A stretch of DNA of 64,000 nucleotides from Steroidobacteraceae bacterium. Lineage in GTDB: Bacteria > Pseudomonadota > Gammaproteobacteria > Steroidobacterales > Steroidobacteraceae. A program made the translations under genes and the position numbers. The notes under the pieces are model-generated. The model ran no database searches and was not told where the DNA came from. It saw nothing but the letters and a program-made list of their open reading frames with translations. The stretch's first letter is position 1; each line of letters opens with the position of its first letter. The stretch is taken from NCBI GenBank assembly GCA_027531255.1, contig JAPZRU010000011.1, positions 32,010 through 96,009 of the forward strand, read 5' to 3'. Positions 34,741 to 42,726 of the stretch are shown piece by piece.

Positions 34741-36048
34741 ATGCACGTCACCCGCAGCACGCTGCACGAACTGCTCGCGCCGGACGCCTTCCAGTGGCTG
34801 GCCGGCATCGAGGACACGTTCATCACCGCGCCCTCGCACAGGACCGGTCGCACGCTCGACGAGTACGAACTGACGGAGCACTACTCGCGGTTCGAGGCCG
34901 ACCTCGCGCTGTTCGCCGACCTCGGACTGCGCGCCGTGCGCTACGGCATCCCGTGGCACCGGATCAATCCCGCGCCGGGCGCCTGGGACTACGAGTGGGC
35001 GGATCGTCCGCTCGGGCGACTGCTCGAACTCGGCATCCAGCCGGTCGTCGACCTCGTGCACTACGGCGTGCCGGGCTGGATCGAGGGCGCCTACGCGAAC
35101 CCCGCCTTCCCGGAACGCATGGCGGAGTATGCCGCGCGCATCGCGGAGCGCTTCCACGGCCGCATCCGCACGTACACGCCGCTGAACGAGCCGCGCGTGA
35201 CGGCGTGGTACTGCGGCCGGCTCGGCTGGTGGCCGCCGAATCGCCGCAGCTGGCGCGGCTTCGTGCAGGTACTGCTCGGCGTCTGCCGCGGGATCGTGCG
35301 CACGGTCGAGCGGATGCGCGAGGTCGACCCCGAGATCGTCCACGCCCACGTCGACGCGACGGACCTCTATGCGGCGGCGACGCCGGAGCTCGAGCCGGAA
35401 GCGGCGCGCCGCCAGGAGATCGTGTTCCTCGCGCTGGACCTCGTCACCGGCGCGGTTCGACCGGGGCATGCGCTGCACGACTGGGTGCGCGCCAACGGCG
35501 CGAGCGAGGCCGACCTCGACTGGTTCGCGCAGCACGGCGTGACGCTCGACCTGGTCGGGATCAACCTGTATCCGCTCTTCTCGGTGAAGCGGCTCATACG
35601 CGGCCGCGGCGGCCTGCGCATCCGGCTGCCGTACGGCGGCGCGGACATCGTCGAGCGGCTCGCCGAGCTGTACTGGCGCCGCTACCGCCGACCCGTGTTC
35701 GTCGCCGAAACGGCCTCGGAAGGCTCGCTCGCGCGCCGACGCGCCTGGCTCGAGGACTCGGTCGCCGCCAGCGCCCGCGTGCGCGCGCGCGGCATCCCGC
35801 TGGTCGGCTACACGTGGTGGCCGCTGTTCGCGCTGGTCGCGTGGGGCTACCGCGAAGGCCGCAAGGCGCCGGACGCGTACCTGAAGCAGATGGGCCTCTG
35901 GGACCTGCGATCGGGTCCGCGCGGCCTCGAGCGCGTGCGCACGCCGCTCGCGGACCGCTACCGCGAACTCGCGGCCGGCGGCGCCGCGGCGGTAGGCCGA
36001 CTGGCGACGAGCCCGACGGCCGCCGCGAGGTCAGCCGGTGTTCCGTAG
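34741..36048 (+). CDS. Family 1-like glycoside hydrolase (first of a pair)
   Basis: A 435-residue (beta/alpha)8 glycosidase. FQWLAGIEDTFI opens the barrel, YTPLNEPRVTAWY holds the acid/base glutamate in NEP, and VFVAETAS at the end of strand 7 holds the likely nucleophile glutamate. The usual TENG is replaced by AETA, which points to a divergent GH1 branch (beta-glucosidase-like). GYTWWPLFALVAWGYREG corresponds to the sugar-binding tryptophan region. No signal peptide is visible, so it acts in the cytoplasm. Its last 11 bases overlap the next glycosidase gene, so the two are probably co-expressed. Substrate unknown. Confidence 0.82.
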   Translation: MHVTRSTLHELLAPDAFQWLAGIEDTFITAPSHRTGRTLDEYELTEHYSRFEADLALFADLGLRAVRYGIPWHRINPAPGAWDYEWADRPLGRLLELGIQPVVDLVHYGVPGWIEGAYANPAFPERMAEYAARIAERFHGRIRTYTPLNEPRVTAWYCGRLGWWPPNRRSWRGFVQVLLGVCRGIVRTVERMREVDPEIVHAHVDATDLYAAATPELEPEAARRQEIVFLALDLVTGAVRPGHALHDWVRANGASEADLDWFAQHGVTLDLVGINLYPLFSVKRLIRGRGGLRIRLPYGGADIVERLAELYWRRYRRPVFVAETASEGSLARRRAWLEDSVAASARVRARGIPLVGYTWWPLFALVAWGYREGRKAPDAYLKQMGLWDLRSGPRGLERVRTPLADRYRELAAGGAAAVGRLATSPTAAARSAGVP

Positions 36049-37549
36049 CTTCTTCCTGGCCGGATTCGAGTGCGCGACCGGCTACAACATGCACGGCGAG
36101 TGGATCGACCAGATCGCGGCAACCGAGCACGACCTGCACGTCGACGCCGACTACGACCGGCTCGTGGAAGTCGGCATCCACGCGGTGCGCGAAGCCATCC
36201 GGTGGCCGCTGGTCGATCGGCACGGCCGCTACGACTTCTCGACGGTGGAGCCGTTCGTCGCCGCGGTCCGTCGGCACGGCTTCGACGTGATCTGGGACCT
36301 GTTCCACTACGGCTATCCCGACGAACTGGACCCCTTCGCGGACGAGTTCGCCGATCGGTTCGCCGCCTACTGCCGGGCGGCCGCGCGCTTCGTCGCATCG
36401 CACGCCGAGGGCACCTGCTACTTCACGCCGGTAAACGAGCCCTCGTACTTCGCGTGGGCCGCGGGCGAGGTCGGGCGTTTCGCGCCGCACGCGCGCGGGC
36501 GCGGCGCGGAGCTGAAGTTCGCGCTCGCACGCGCAGCGATCCGCGGCATCGAGGCCATATGGGAGGAGTGCCCGGCCGCCCGGATCGTCAACGTCGACCC
36601 GATCTGCCGCGTCGTGCCGCGCGCGAACGATGCCGAGTCGGCCGAGCACGCGCGACGCTTCAACACGCGATGGGTGTACGAGTTCTGGGACGTCGTCGCG
36701 GGTTTGCAGCGGCCGGAGTTCGGCGGGTCGAAGCGCCACCTCGACATCGTCGGACTGAACTACTACTGGACGAACCAGTGGGAACTCGGCGCCGAGGGCG
36801 TGCCGCTGGCCGACGGCGATCCGCGACGGGTGCCGCTCGCGGCGCTGGTGCGCGATGCGTGGCGACGCTACCGCACCGAGGTGGTCGTCGCCGAGACGAG
36901 CGCGCTCGGCGAAGCGCGCGCACCCTGGATCCACGAACTCTCCGAGACGGCCGGCGAGCTGCTGCGCGGAGGCGTGCCGCTCGGCGGGATCTGCCTCTAT
37001 CCGATACTCGGCATGCCGGAATGGCATGCACGCGAGCAGTGGACGCGGATGGGATTGTGGGACCTCGAGCGCGACCAGGACGCGCTGCGGCGGGTCGCGT
37101 GCGCGCCGATGGTCGAGGCGCTGCACGCCGTCCAGGAACGGGTACCCGCGATCGCCGGCGAGCGGTGGATCTCGCTGGCGCGCACCGGACGCGAACCGTT
37201 CGAGGCGCTGGGGCGGCTGGTATGGCAGCGCAGTCGCGACGGGTCCTTCGCCTTGCGCCTGTTCCGCGTCGACCGACCCTGCAGGCTGTGGGTCCTCGCC
37301 GTGTCGCTCCGGGTGGCGGGCAGGGCCGTCGACCACGTATGGACCGCAGCGGAACTGCGGATGATCGTCGACGACCGCGAGCGGTGGACCCTGCCACGCG
37401 TCGCCGCCGTCCACGGTATCGACGACGTCCTCGAGGACCACCAGCGTGACCGCGACTGGTCGGCGCACCAGGGCGCGCTCGCGCAGGAGGCGGCGAGCCT
37501 GGCGGCCGGCGAGCGCCGACGACGCGTCCTGCGCCGAGCGCTTCGATAG
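36038..37549 (+). CDS. Family 1-like glycoside hydrolase (second of a pair) with unmatched C-terminal extension
   Basis: A 503-residue protein starting at a GTG inside the preceding gene. FLAGFECATGYNMHGEWIDQ opens the barrel, YFTPVNEPSYFAWA carries the acid/base glutamate and VVVAETSAL the probable nucleophile. NYYWTNQWELG is the typical GH1 region of strand 6. The glycosidase fold should end near residue 380; the last 120 residues (from about GRLVWQRSRDGSFALR) are charged and have no family I recognise. They could be an added domain or readthrough into former neighbouring sequence. It is only distantly similar to its neighbour, so the pair is not a recent duplication. Confidence 0.8.
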   Translation: MFRSFFLAGFECATGYNMHGEWIDQIAATEHDLHVDADYDRLVEVGIHAVREAIRWPLVDRHGRYDFSTVEPFVAAVRRHGFDVIWDLFHYGYPDELDPFADEFADRFAAYCRAAARFVASHAEGTCYFTPVNEPSYFAWAAGEVGRFAPHARGRGAELKFALARAAIRGIEAIWEECPAARIVNVDPICRVVPRANDAESAEHARRFNTRWVYEFWDVVAGLQRPEFGGSKRHLDIVGLNYYWTNQWELGAEGVPLADGDPRRVPLAALVRDAWRRYRTEVVVAETSALGEARAPWIHELSETAGELLRGGVPLGGICLYPILGMPEWHAREQWTRMGLWDLERDQDALRRVACAPMVEALHAVQERVPAIAGERWISLARTGREPFEALGRLVWQRSRDGSFALRLFRVDRPCRLWVLAVSLRVAGRAVDHVWTAAELRMIVDDRERWTLPRVAAVHGIDDVLEDHQRDRDWSAHQGALAQEAASLAAGERRRRVLRRALR

Positions 37550-37761
37550 GCTGGATCCGACGGGGCCTCCGGCACACGCCGCGGTGCAGCCGAGCACGCT
37601 GCGCCGCAACGACGGCGTGAACCTCGACGCCCGCCCCGTGTCGAATCTCGCTGCGACTGCCCCGTAGCAGCCCGCCGTCGCCGAGGCCACGAAGCGCCTG
37701 CCGTCGCCGCGAGCCGGAGGCCGACGCATTGCGCCGACTCCGCCACCGTCAGGAGATCGCC

Positions 37762-38121
37762 ATGAAGCCCACCCGCATGCTGCCCGCCGTCGTGCTGGCG
37801 ACCGCCGCAGTGCTGTCCTTCGACGCCTCCGCCGCGACGCCGCCGAGTGCTGCGCTCGACCCAGTGACCGTGACGGCCGCGAGGACCAAAGCGGACCACG
37901 AGGCCGTCGCCGCGGCGTACGAGACCGAGGCCGAGGCGGCCGAGCGGAAGGCGCAGATGCACGCGACGATGGCCGCCCGGTACCGCGACTTCGGCATGAA
38001 GCCGCCCTGGAGCGGGATGTCGAGCCACTGCGCGCAACTGAAGACCCGGTACCGCGAAGCCGCGAAGCTCAACCGCGAGCTCGCGGCCGAGCACCACAGG
38101 ATCGCGGCGACGCTGCCGTAG
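37762..38121 (+). CDS. Small exported protein of unknown function
   Basis: A 119-residue protein. The ATG at 37762 follows AGGAG by seven bases. A signal peptide of about 24 residues ends in FDASAA. The mature protein has a helical, alanine- and glutamate-rich stretch (YETEAEAAERKAQMHATMAA), a cysteine in SSHCAQLKTRYREAAKLN and a C-terminal helix ending HHRIAATLP. It resembles small periplasmic helical proteins of unknown function in proteobacteria. A possible terminator hairpin follows at 38140-38161. Confidence 0.7.
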   Translation: MKPTRMLPAVVLATAAVLSFDASAATPPSAALDPVTVTAARTKADHEAVAAAYETEAEAAERKAQMHATMAARYRDFGMKPPWSGMSSHCAQLKTRYREAAKLNRELAAEHHRIAATLP

Positions 38122-38139
38122 TGCAGCCGGCGGTTGCAC

Positions 38140-38161
38140 GACGCCGTCGCGGGGCGGCGTC
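38140..38161 (+). terminator. Possible hairpin terminator
   Basis: GACGCCG and CGGCGTC arms separated by an eight-base loop, 19 bases after the stop of the small exported protein. No T tract follows. Confidence 0.35.
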
Positions 38162-38199
38162 TCGGGGCGCACGGGAAGAACGAAGAAGAAGCCGAGGAG

Positions 38200-38298
38200 T
38201 GGTGGCTAGGGCGGTCAACCGCCTGATCGGTGCAAGTTCCTGATCAGCCACCTGATCCATTCTTGCTCGGCCGGTGCATACCCCGAAACGGTACCCCG
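38200..38298 (-). repeat. Dispersed tRNA-Met-end repeat, copy A
   Basis: Starts with 15 bases identical to the complement of the tRNA-Met 3' end (TGGTGGCTAGGGCGG, 38200-38214). It carries the paired motif CATACCCCG (38277-38285) and GGTACCCCG (38290-38298), exactly 13 bases apart and 77 bases from the copy start. Copies B and C have the same layout. Likely an attachment-site relic. Confidence 0.6.
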
Positions 38299-38391
38299 CC
38301 CGAACCAAGAGCTTCCGAGCGTCGCCCGGTCTGTCGTTGGCGCGCACGCAGGTTGTAACCGAACGGCTCGCCGGTACGTATTCTCTGGTGA

Positions 38392-38952
38392 ATGGCCGAC
38401 TCTCTCGACGAGGATCAACTCGCCGCCTGGATGCGGGCGGCGTGTGACGGCGACGGCCGTGCGCAGGCACGGCTGCTCTCCGCGCTCGCCCCTCGACTGC
38501 GTGCGTACTTCCGAGCCAAGGGCCGGCCGCCCGACCAGGCCGAGGACCTCGTCCAGGAAACGCTGATCGCGGTGCACACCAAGCGCGCGCTGTACGACGT
38601 CGGCCAGCCGCTGCTGCCGTGGGTGCTGGCGATCGCGCGCTTCCGGCTCGTCGACGCGTGGCGGCGCGAAGGGCGGTTCGGCTCGCCGGCATCACTGGAC
38701 GACGCTCCCGAGGAGGCACTCGCGGCCGAGGAACTGGCACCTGCGGAGGCGAGCCGCGATCTCGCCAAGTTGCTCCGCCTCCTGCCCGAGAAGCAGCGTC
38801 GTTCGATCGAACTCGTGAAGCTCGAGGAACGCAGCGTCGCCGAGGCGGCAGCGCTGTCCGGCTGGAGCGAGAGCGACGTGAAGGTATCCGCGCACCGCGG
38901 ACTGAAGGCGCTGATGCGCCTGGCGGCGCTCGGACACGGAGAAACCCGATGA
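38392..38952 (+). CDS. ECF-family RNA polymerase sigma factor
   Basis: A 186-residue sigma factor with region 2 (ARLLSALAPRLRAYFRAKGR, then AEDLVQETLIAVHTKR and PWVLAIARFRLVDAWRR) and region 4 (LLPEKQRRSIELVKLEERSV, then SESDVKVSAHRGLKAL). The sequence pattern and the downstream NrsF-like gene place it in the SigF-like group known from Caulobacter, which responds to oxidative and metal stress. Its stop overlaps the NrsF-like start by four bases (ATGA), a typical sigma/anti-sigma coupling. It begins 94 bases after repeat copy A. Confidence 0.9.
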   Translation: MADSLDEDQLAAWMRAACDGDGRAQARLLSALAPRLRAYFRAKGRPPDQAEDLVQETLIAVHTKRALYDVGQPLLPWVLAIARFRLVDAWRREGRFGSPASLDDAPEEALAAEELAPAEASRDLAKLLRLLPEKQRRSIELVKLEERSVAEAAALSGWSESDVKVSAHRGLKALMRLAALGHGETR

Positions 38953-39581
38953 AGACCGACGACCTGATCGCCGCCCTGTCGCGTGAAGTGGAGCCGGCGT
39001 CGCGGACGGAACTCGTGCGGCGAGTCGTCCTGGCGCTCGTGGCCGGCGCCTCTCTGGCGCTGGGCCTGCTGTGGCTGACGCTCGGCATTCGCGAGGACCT
39101 GCTGGCGGCGGCGGTACCCGTGGCGCTGAAGGCAGCGTTCGCCGCGCTGGCCACCGTCGCCGCCGGCTTAGCGGCGTTGCGGTTCGCGCGCCCCGGCGGG
39201 CGTGCCTCGTCGCTGGCGGCCTTCGCGGCCGTCCTCGCCGGCGGCCTCGTCGTCGCCGCGCTCTCGCTCGCGGGCCTCGCGCCGGGCGAACGCATCGACG
39301 CCTGGTTCGGCGGCGGCTTCCCGTCCTGCATCGTGCGGATTCCGCTGCTCTCGGTGCCGGTCGCGCTGCTGCTGATCTGGGCGTGGCGCGAAGCAGCACC
39401 GACCCGCCTCGCGCTCGCGGGCGCAGCCATCGGCGCGCTGGCCGGCGGCCTCGCCGCGATCGTGTACTCGCTCTACTGCCCGATCGACTCCGTGGCGTTC
39501 GTCGCCACGTGGTACGGCGTGGGCATCGGCCTCTCGGCCGCGGTCGGCGCACTACTGGGAACGCGGCTGCTGCGCTGGTGA
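38949..39581 (+). CDS. NrsF-like (DUF1109) membrane anti-sigma factor
   Basis: A 210-residue membrane protein of the DUF1109/NrsF family. The short cytoplasmic N terminus MKTDDLIAALSREVEPA should bind the sigma factor, and six hydrophobic segments follow. Two cysteines, in FPSCIVR (C117) and SLYCPID (C167), are 50 residues apart, the same spacing I recall for the redox-relevant pair of Caulobacter NrsF. It would hold the sigma factor inactive until an oxidant or metal disturbs the membrane protein. Translation is coupled to the sigma gene. Confidence 0.87.
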   Translation: MKTDDLIAALSREVEPASRTELVRRVVLALVAGASLALGLLWLTLGIREDLLAAAVPVALKAAFAALATVAAGLAALRFARPGGRASSLAAFAAVLAGGLVVAALSLAGLAPGERIDAWFGGGFPSCIVRIPLLSVPVALLLIWAWREAAPTRLALAGAAIGALAGGLAAIVYSLYCPIDSVAFVATWYGVGIGLSAAVGALLGTRLLRW

Positions 39582-39684
39582 CGTCACGCAGAGGCGAGCT
39601 GTAACCGGCGATCTCTCCCGTTCGTACCTGTGGTCGAGGACGCACGTAGCGTCCACCATCGACCACTCACGGGAGACTCCGACG

Positions 39685-40083
39685 ATGAAGACCATCCTTG
39701 CCCTCGCCGCCTCCGCAGCCGTACTGATCGGCGCCGCCAACGTGGCAAATGCCCGCGGACAGCTGATCTTCGCGCCCTACGACGCGCCCGCGGTCGCCTC
39801 GGCCGTGCAGTCCGAGCAGCGGCACCTCCTGGTCTTCACGAAGAACGGCTGCCCGGTCTGCACCAGGCAGGTCGTCGAACTCGAGAAGCTGCTCGCGACG
39901 CCGGAGTTCCGAGGCCTGCGCGTCTGGCAGGTGGACGTCGTGAAGCAGAAGGAACTCGCCGCGCGTTACGGCGTGACCAAGCAGTCCACGCTGGTCGTGT
40001 ACGACGACGGGCGCGAGCTCGCGCGCCGCCAGGGCGTGACCGCCACGGACGGCATCGCGGCACTGCTGCGCACGCGCGCCTGA
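39685..40083 (+). CDS. Exported thioredoxin-fold protein with CPVC site
   Basis: A 132-residue protein with a signal peptide (to about ANVANA) and a thioredoxin fold. The redox pair is in FTKNGCPVCTRQVVELEKLL (C56 and C59), an unusual CPVC rather than CGPC. VTKQSTLVVYDDGRE contains the beta strand usually preceded by cis-proline; here that residue reads as serine-threonine after KQ, so the cis-proline is not obvious. It probably works in the periplasm and is reduced by the CcdA-like protein encoded 25 bases downstream. The upstream sigma/NrsF pair may control both. Confidence 0.83.
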   Translation: MKTILALAASAAVLIGAANVANARGQLIFAPYDAPAVASAVQSEQRHLLVFTKNGCPVCTRQVVELEKLLATPEFRGLRVWQVDVVKQKELAARYGVTKQSTLVVYDDGRELARRQGVTATDGIAALLRTRA

Positions 40084-40108
40084 TCACCGACGCCGCGAGG
40101 ACACTCCG

Positions 40109-40834
40109 ATGACCACGATCACTTCCGCGGCCCTGAGCTACGGAGCGGGCGCGCTCGTCGCGTTCTCCCCGTGCGTCCTCCCGGCGCTGCCGCTGATCGC
40201 GAGCGGCGCCTCGCAGGAGAACCGGTTCGGGCCGCTCGCGGTCGCGGCCGGCCTGGTCGCAGGCTTCGCGCTCGTCGGCGTGAGCCTCGCGGCGTTCGGA
40301 CATTTCGCCGGCTTCGGACAGGAGGCGCTGCGCACCTTCGGCGCGCTCGCCCTGGCCGCAGCCGGCCTGGTGATGCTCATCCGCCCGCTGGAACTGCGCG
40401 TCACGGCCGCACTCGCGCCGGTCGGGGCCGTGGGCGGCATGCTGACGACCGGGCCCGTCTCCTCGGGTCTGCCCGGTCAGTTCGCGGTCGGCGCGGGTCT
40501 CGGGCTGGTGTGGGCGCCTTGCTCGGGGCCTGCGCTGGGCGCCGCGATCGCGCTGGCCGCACAGGCGGGAGGGCTGGCGCCCGCGACGCTGCTGATGCTC
40601 CTGTTCGGGCTGGGCGCCGCCACGCCGCTGCTGATCGCGGCCTACGGCTCGCGACAGCTGATGACTCGACTGCGGCGCGGCGCGCAGGGCATCGGCGAAC
40701 GGGGCAAGCGCGCATTCGGAGCCGCACTCGTCGCCGTAGCGCTACTCACGCTGACCGGGCTCGACCTCCTGCTGGCCGAAGCCATCACCGCGCGGCTGCC
40801 GGACTGGTGGTTGAACGCGATCACGTCGCTGTGA
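40109..40834 (+). CDS. CcdA/DsbD-type thiol-electron membrane transporter
   Basis: A 241-residue membrane protein with about six spans. The conserved cysteines of CcdA-like electron transporters are in FSPCVLPALPL (C22) and VWAPCSGPALG (C138). It passes electrons from cytoplasmic thioredoxin across the membrane to an exported thioredoxin-like partner, presumably the CPVC protein encoded just upstream. The arrangement sigma-NrsF-thioredoxin-CcdA suggests a small redox-repair operon. No cytochrome c maturation genes are nearby, so that classic role is less likely. Confidence 0.87.
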   Translation: MTTITSAALSYGAGALVAFSPCVLPALPLIASGASQENRFGPLAVAAGLVAGFALVGVSLAAFGHFAGFGQEALRTFGALALAAAGLVMLIRPLELRVTAALAPVGAVGGMLTTGPVSSGLPGQFAVGAGLGLVWAPCSGPALGAAIALAAQAGGLAPATLLMLLFGLGAATPLLIAAYGSRQLMTRLRRGAQGIGERGKRAFGAALVAVALLTLTGLDLLLAEAITARLPDWWLNAITSL

Positions 40835-40849
40835 AACCCTTCGCCACCG

Positions 40850-42052
40850 ATGAACCCGATCGACCGCCTGCACCATCTCACCTGGGTGGTCGCCGACCTG
40901 GACGCGACGCTGTCCAGGCTCGAGCCTTGGATCGGTGAGAACGCGATCCTGCGGGAGGATCTGCCGGGACGCGGCGTGCGTACGGCGAGGGTCGCGCTCG
41001 GCGACGCCTGGCTCGTCTTCGTGGAGCCGACGCAGCCCGGGGCCCCCGCTACGCGGCTCGAGAAGGCGGGAGAGGGTCTGTTCCTGCTATCGGCCGGAGT
41101 GACCTCGCTGGACAACTGTCTTCCCGCGCTGGCCGAGCGCGGCGTGCTGCCTGCGGGCGCAGCGCGAGCAGGGTTGGCTGACTGGCGCGTAATCGACCTG
41201 GCGCTCGACCTGCCGGGCGGCGTCACCCTTCAGTTGTGCGAGGAGCGCGGCAACACATCCGCCGACACGGCGCGGTCGGCTGGCGAACCAGCGCCGGAGA
41301 ACAGCTGGTCGGTCGCCTCTCCGAACCCAGCGCCCTATGCGGACGACCTCGCGTACGTGCAGTCGGTCGGCTTTGCCACGCCTGCGCGAGGTGCCATGCC
41401 CGCCATCCTCGAGCGCTTGCGCTCGGGCCGCATTCGAACTTCTCGCGTCTACGACGTCGGCTGCGGAGCGGGCGTGTCGACCCGGGCCCTCCTCGACGCC
41501 GGCTATGTGGTCCTTGCAATCGAGCCCTCGCGTGCGCTCGCTGCGATTGCACGTACCGCGGCGCCGACGGCGCGCGTCGAGGAACGCTCGGTGCATGGAC
41601 TCGAGTTCGAGCCGTGCGAGGCGATCCTCGCGCTCGGCGAGCCGTTGACCTACCACGAGCGGGAATCTGCCCCGAACCGCCGACTGCAGCAGTTCTTCGG
41701 TGCCGCGGCAGGCGCATTGCCTCCCGGTGGACTCCTGATCTTCGACCTGATCGAGACGGGTTCGCCTGCTCTCGATGCCCGCGGGTGGGCTTCGGGTACC
41801 GACTGGGCCGTTCTCTTCGCGACGGAGGAACAGCCTGATGAGCAGCGCCTCACGCGCACGATCGAAACCTTCCGTGGCGTGAACGGAACCTATCGGCGCA
41901 GCCGCGAAGTTCACGAAGTCGCGACCTTTTCGTCCGAATGGGTACTGGAAGCGCTGCGAAGCGCAGGATTCGAGGCGACGACGGCGACGGCCTACGGCGA
42001 GCACGCGCTTCCGACGCGCCGCCGCGCGTTCTTCGCCGAGCGCCGCGCCTAG
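40850..42052 (+). CDS. Fusion of a glyoxalase-like VOC domain and a SAM methyltransferase
   Basis: A 400-residue protein. Residues about 3-132 resemble a VOC/glyoxalase domain (RLHHLTWVVADLDATLSRLE, then ARVALGDAWLVFVEP and the second half ending LPGGVTLQLCEE). Residues about 155-400 form a class I methyltransferase with motif I VYDVGCGAGVSTRALLDAG near residue 200, IEPSRALAAIA for motif II and GGLLIFDLIETG for motif III. The two parts are in one frame with no sign of a broken stop. It starts 15 bases after the CcdA-like stop. A VOC half may bind a metal or substrate for the methyltransferase; substrate unknown. Confidence 0.78.
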   Translation: MNPIDRLHHLTWVVADLDATLSRLEPWIGENAILREDLPGRGVRTARVALGDAWLVFVEPTQPGAPATRLEKAGEGLFLLSAGVTSLDNCLPALAERGVLPAGAARAGLADWRVIDLALDLPGGVTLQLCEERGNTSADTARSAGEPAPENSWSVASPNPAPYADDLAYVQSVGFATPARGAMPAILERLRSGRIRTSRVYDVGCGAGVSTRALLDAGYVVLAIEPSRALAAIARTAAPTARVEERSVHGLEFEPCEAILALGEPLTYHERESAPNRRLQQFFGAAAGALPPGGLLIFDLIETGSPALDARGWASGTDWAVLFATEEQPDEQRLTRTIETFRGVNGTYRRSREVHEVATFSSEWVLEALRSAGFEATTATAYGEHALPTRRRAFFAERRA

Positions 42053-42309
42053 ACTTCCGCTGGTCGCACGGGCCGCAACACGTCTTCCAGCTCCATCAGC
42101 AATCGCAGGCGATCGGTCCGCGCGACCTGCTGCCACGGGATATCCCGGATCGCGCCCTCGAGTGCCCACAGCAGGTTGAGGCTCGGGCGGAGCCCCGCCT
42201 CGCGAACGCGAACGAACGCGCGCGCCGAACCGAGGGTGCGGAGCTCGCTCGGCGACTTCACACCGGCCCGGATCAGCATCGCCGCGGACCGCGGGCCGAG
42301 GCCTGGCAA
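42049..42309 (-). CDS. TfoX/Sxy C-terminal-domain protein
   Basis: About 86 residues matching only the helical C-terminal domain of TfoX/Sxy: LPGLGPRSAAMLIRAGVKSP, LGSARAFVRVREAG and LNLLWALEGAIRD. The TfoX N-terminal domain is absent, as in many stand-alone small family members. The start is uncertain: a TTG at 42309 lies directly before the conserved part and just after the stop of the upstream ABM-like gene, so it may be translationally coupled. Whether it affects competence is unknown. Its last four bases overlap the convergent fusion gene. Confidence 0.65.
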   Translation of the reverse strand: MPGLGPRSAAMLIRAGVKSPSELRTLGSARAFVRVREAGLRPSLNLLWALEGAIRDIPWQQVARTDRLRLLMELEDVLRPVRPAEV

Positions 42310-42322
42310 CTCGGCGAGCGCG

Positions 42323-42652
42323 CTATGCGGTTCCCTGCGTGTGCTCGGTGGCGATGATCTGCCGGTAGTGGCCAAAGTACATCCCCGACTGTTCGATGGC
42401 AGACATCGCGGGCGCGAGGTCCGGTTGGGCCATGGCTCGCCCGGCGGCAGCGCGCGCGGCACCGAGGTTCGCCCACGCGACGAGATCCGTCCAGCATCCG
42501 CGGTCGTCGTCCCGATAGCACCGCCGCCACAGGAAGCCGGGCTGATCCGCGACCCATGACCCCAACGCGCGCAGGTGCGCGAGCTGCGCGTCCTCCGGCA
42601 CCTCGGCGCGAAACGTGAAGTGAACGATCTCGTAGCAGGTCTCGGCATCCAT
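42323..42652 (-). CDS. Small dimeric alpha/beta-barrel-like (ABM-like) protein
   Basis: A 109-residue protein from an ATG at 42652. The pattern CYEIVHFTFRAEVP, then LRALGSWVADQPGFLWRRCY and a strand in GCWTDLVAWANL, resembles ferredoxin-like dimeric barrels of the antibiotic-biosynthesis-monooxygenase type. Function unknown; heme- or ring-modifying roles are known in the wider fold. It is divergent from a WYL regulator, with an inverted repeat in the 74-base gap between them, and the small TfoX-like gene follows. Confidence 0.62.
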   Translation of the reverse strand: MDAETCYEIVHFTFRAEVPEDAQLAHLRALGSWVADQPGFLWRRCYRDDDRGCWTDLVAWANLGAARAAAGRAMAQPDLAPAMSAIEQSGMYFGHYRQIIATEHTQGTA

Positions 42653-42699
42653 ACAAAGGCTCCAGCAGCCGGAACGACGGACCGAGTCTGCAGCGATAC

Positions 42700-42718
42700 G
42701 GTGCCCCTTTGTGGCACC
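42700..42718. promoter_or_regulatory. Inverted repeat between ABM-like gene and WYL regulator
   Basis: GGTGCC-CCTTTGT-GGCACC, nearly palindromic out to ATAC/GTAT on the flanks. It lies nine bases before the WYL regulator start in a divergent promoter, a typical place for an autoregulatory operator. Confidence 0.5.
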
Positions 42719-42726
42719 ATACCTGG

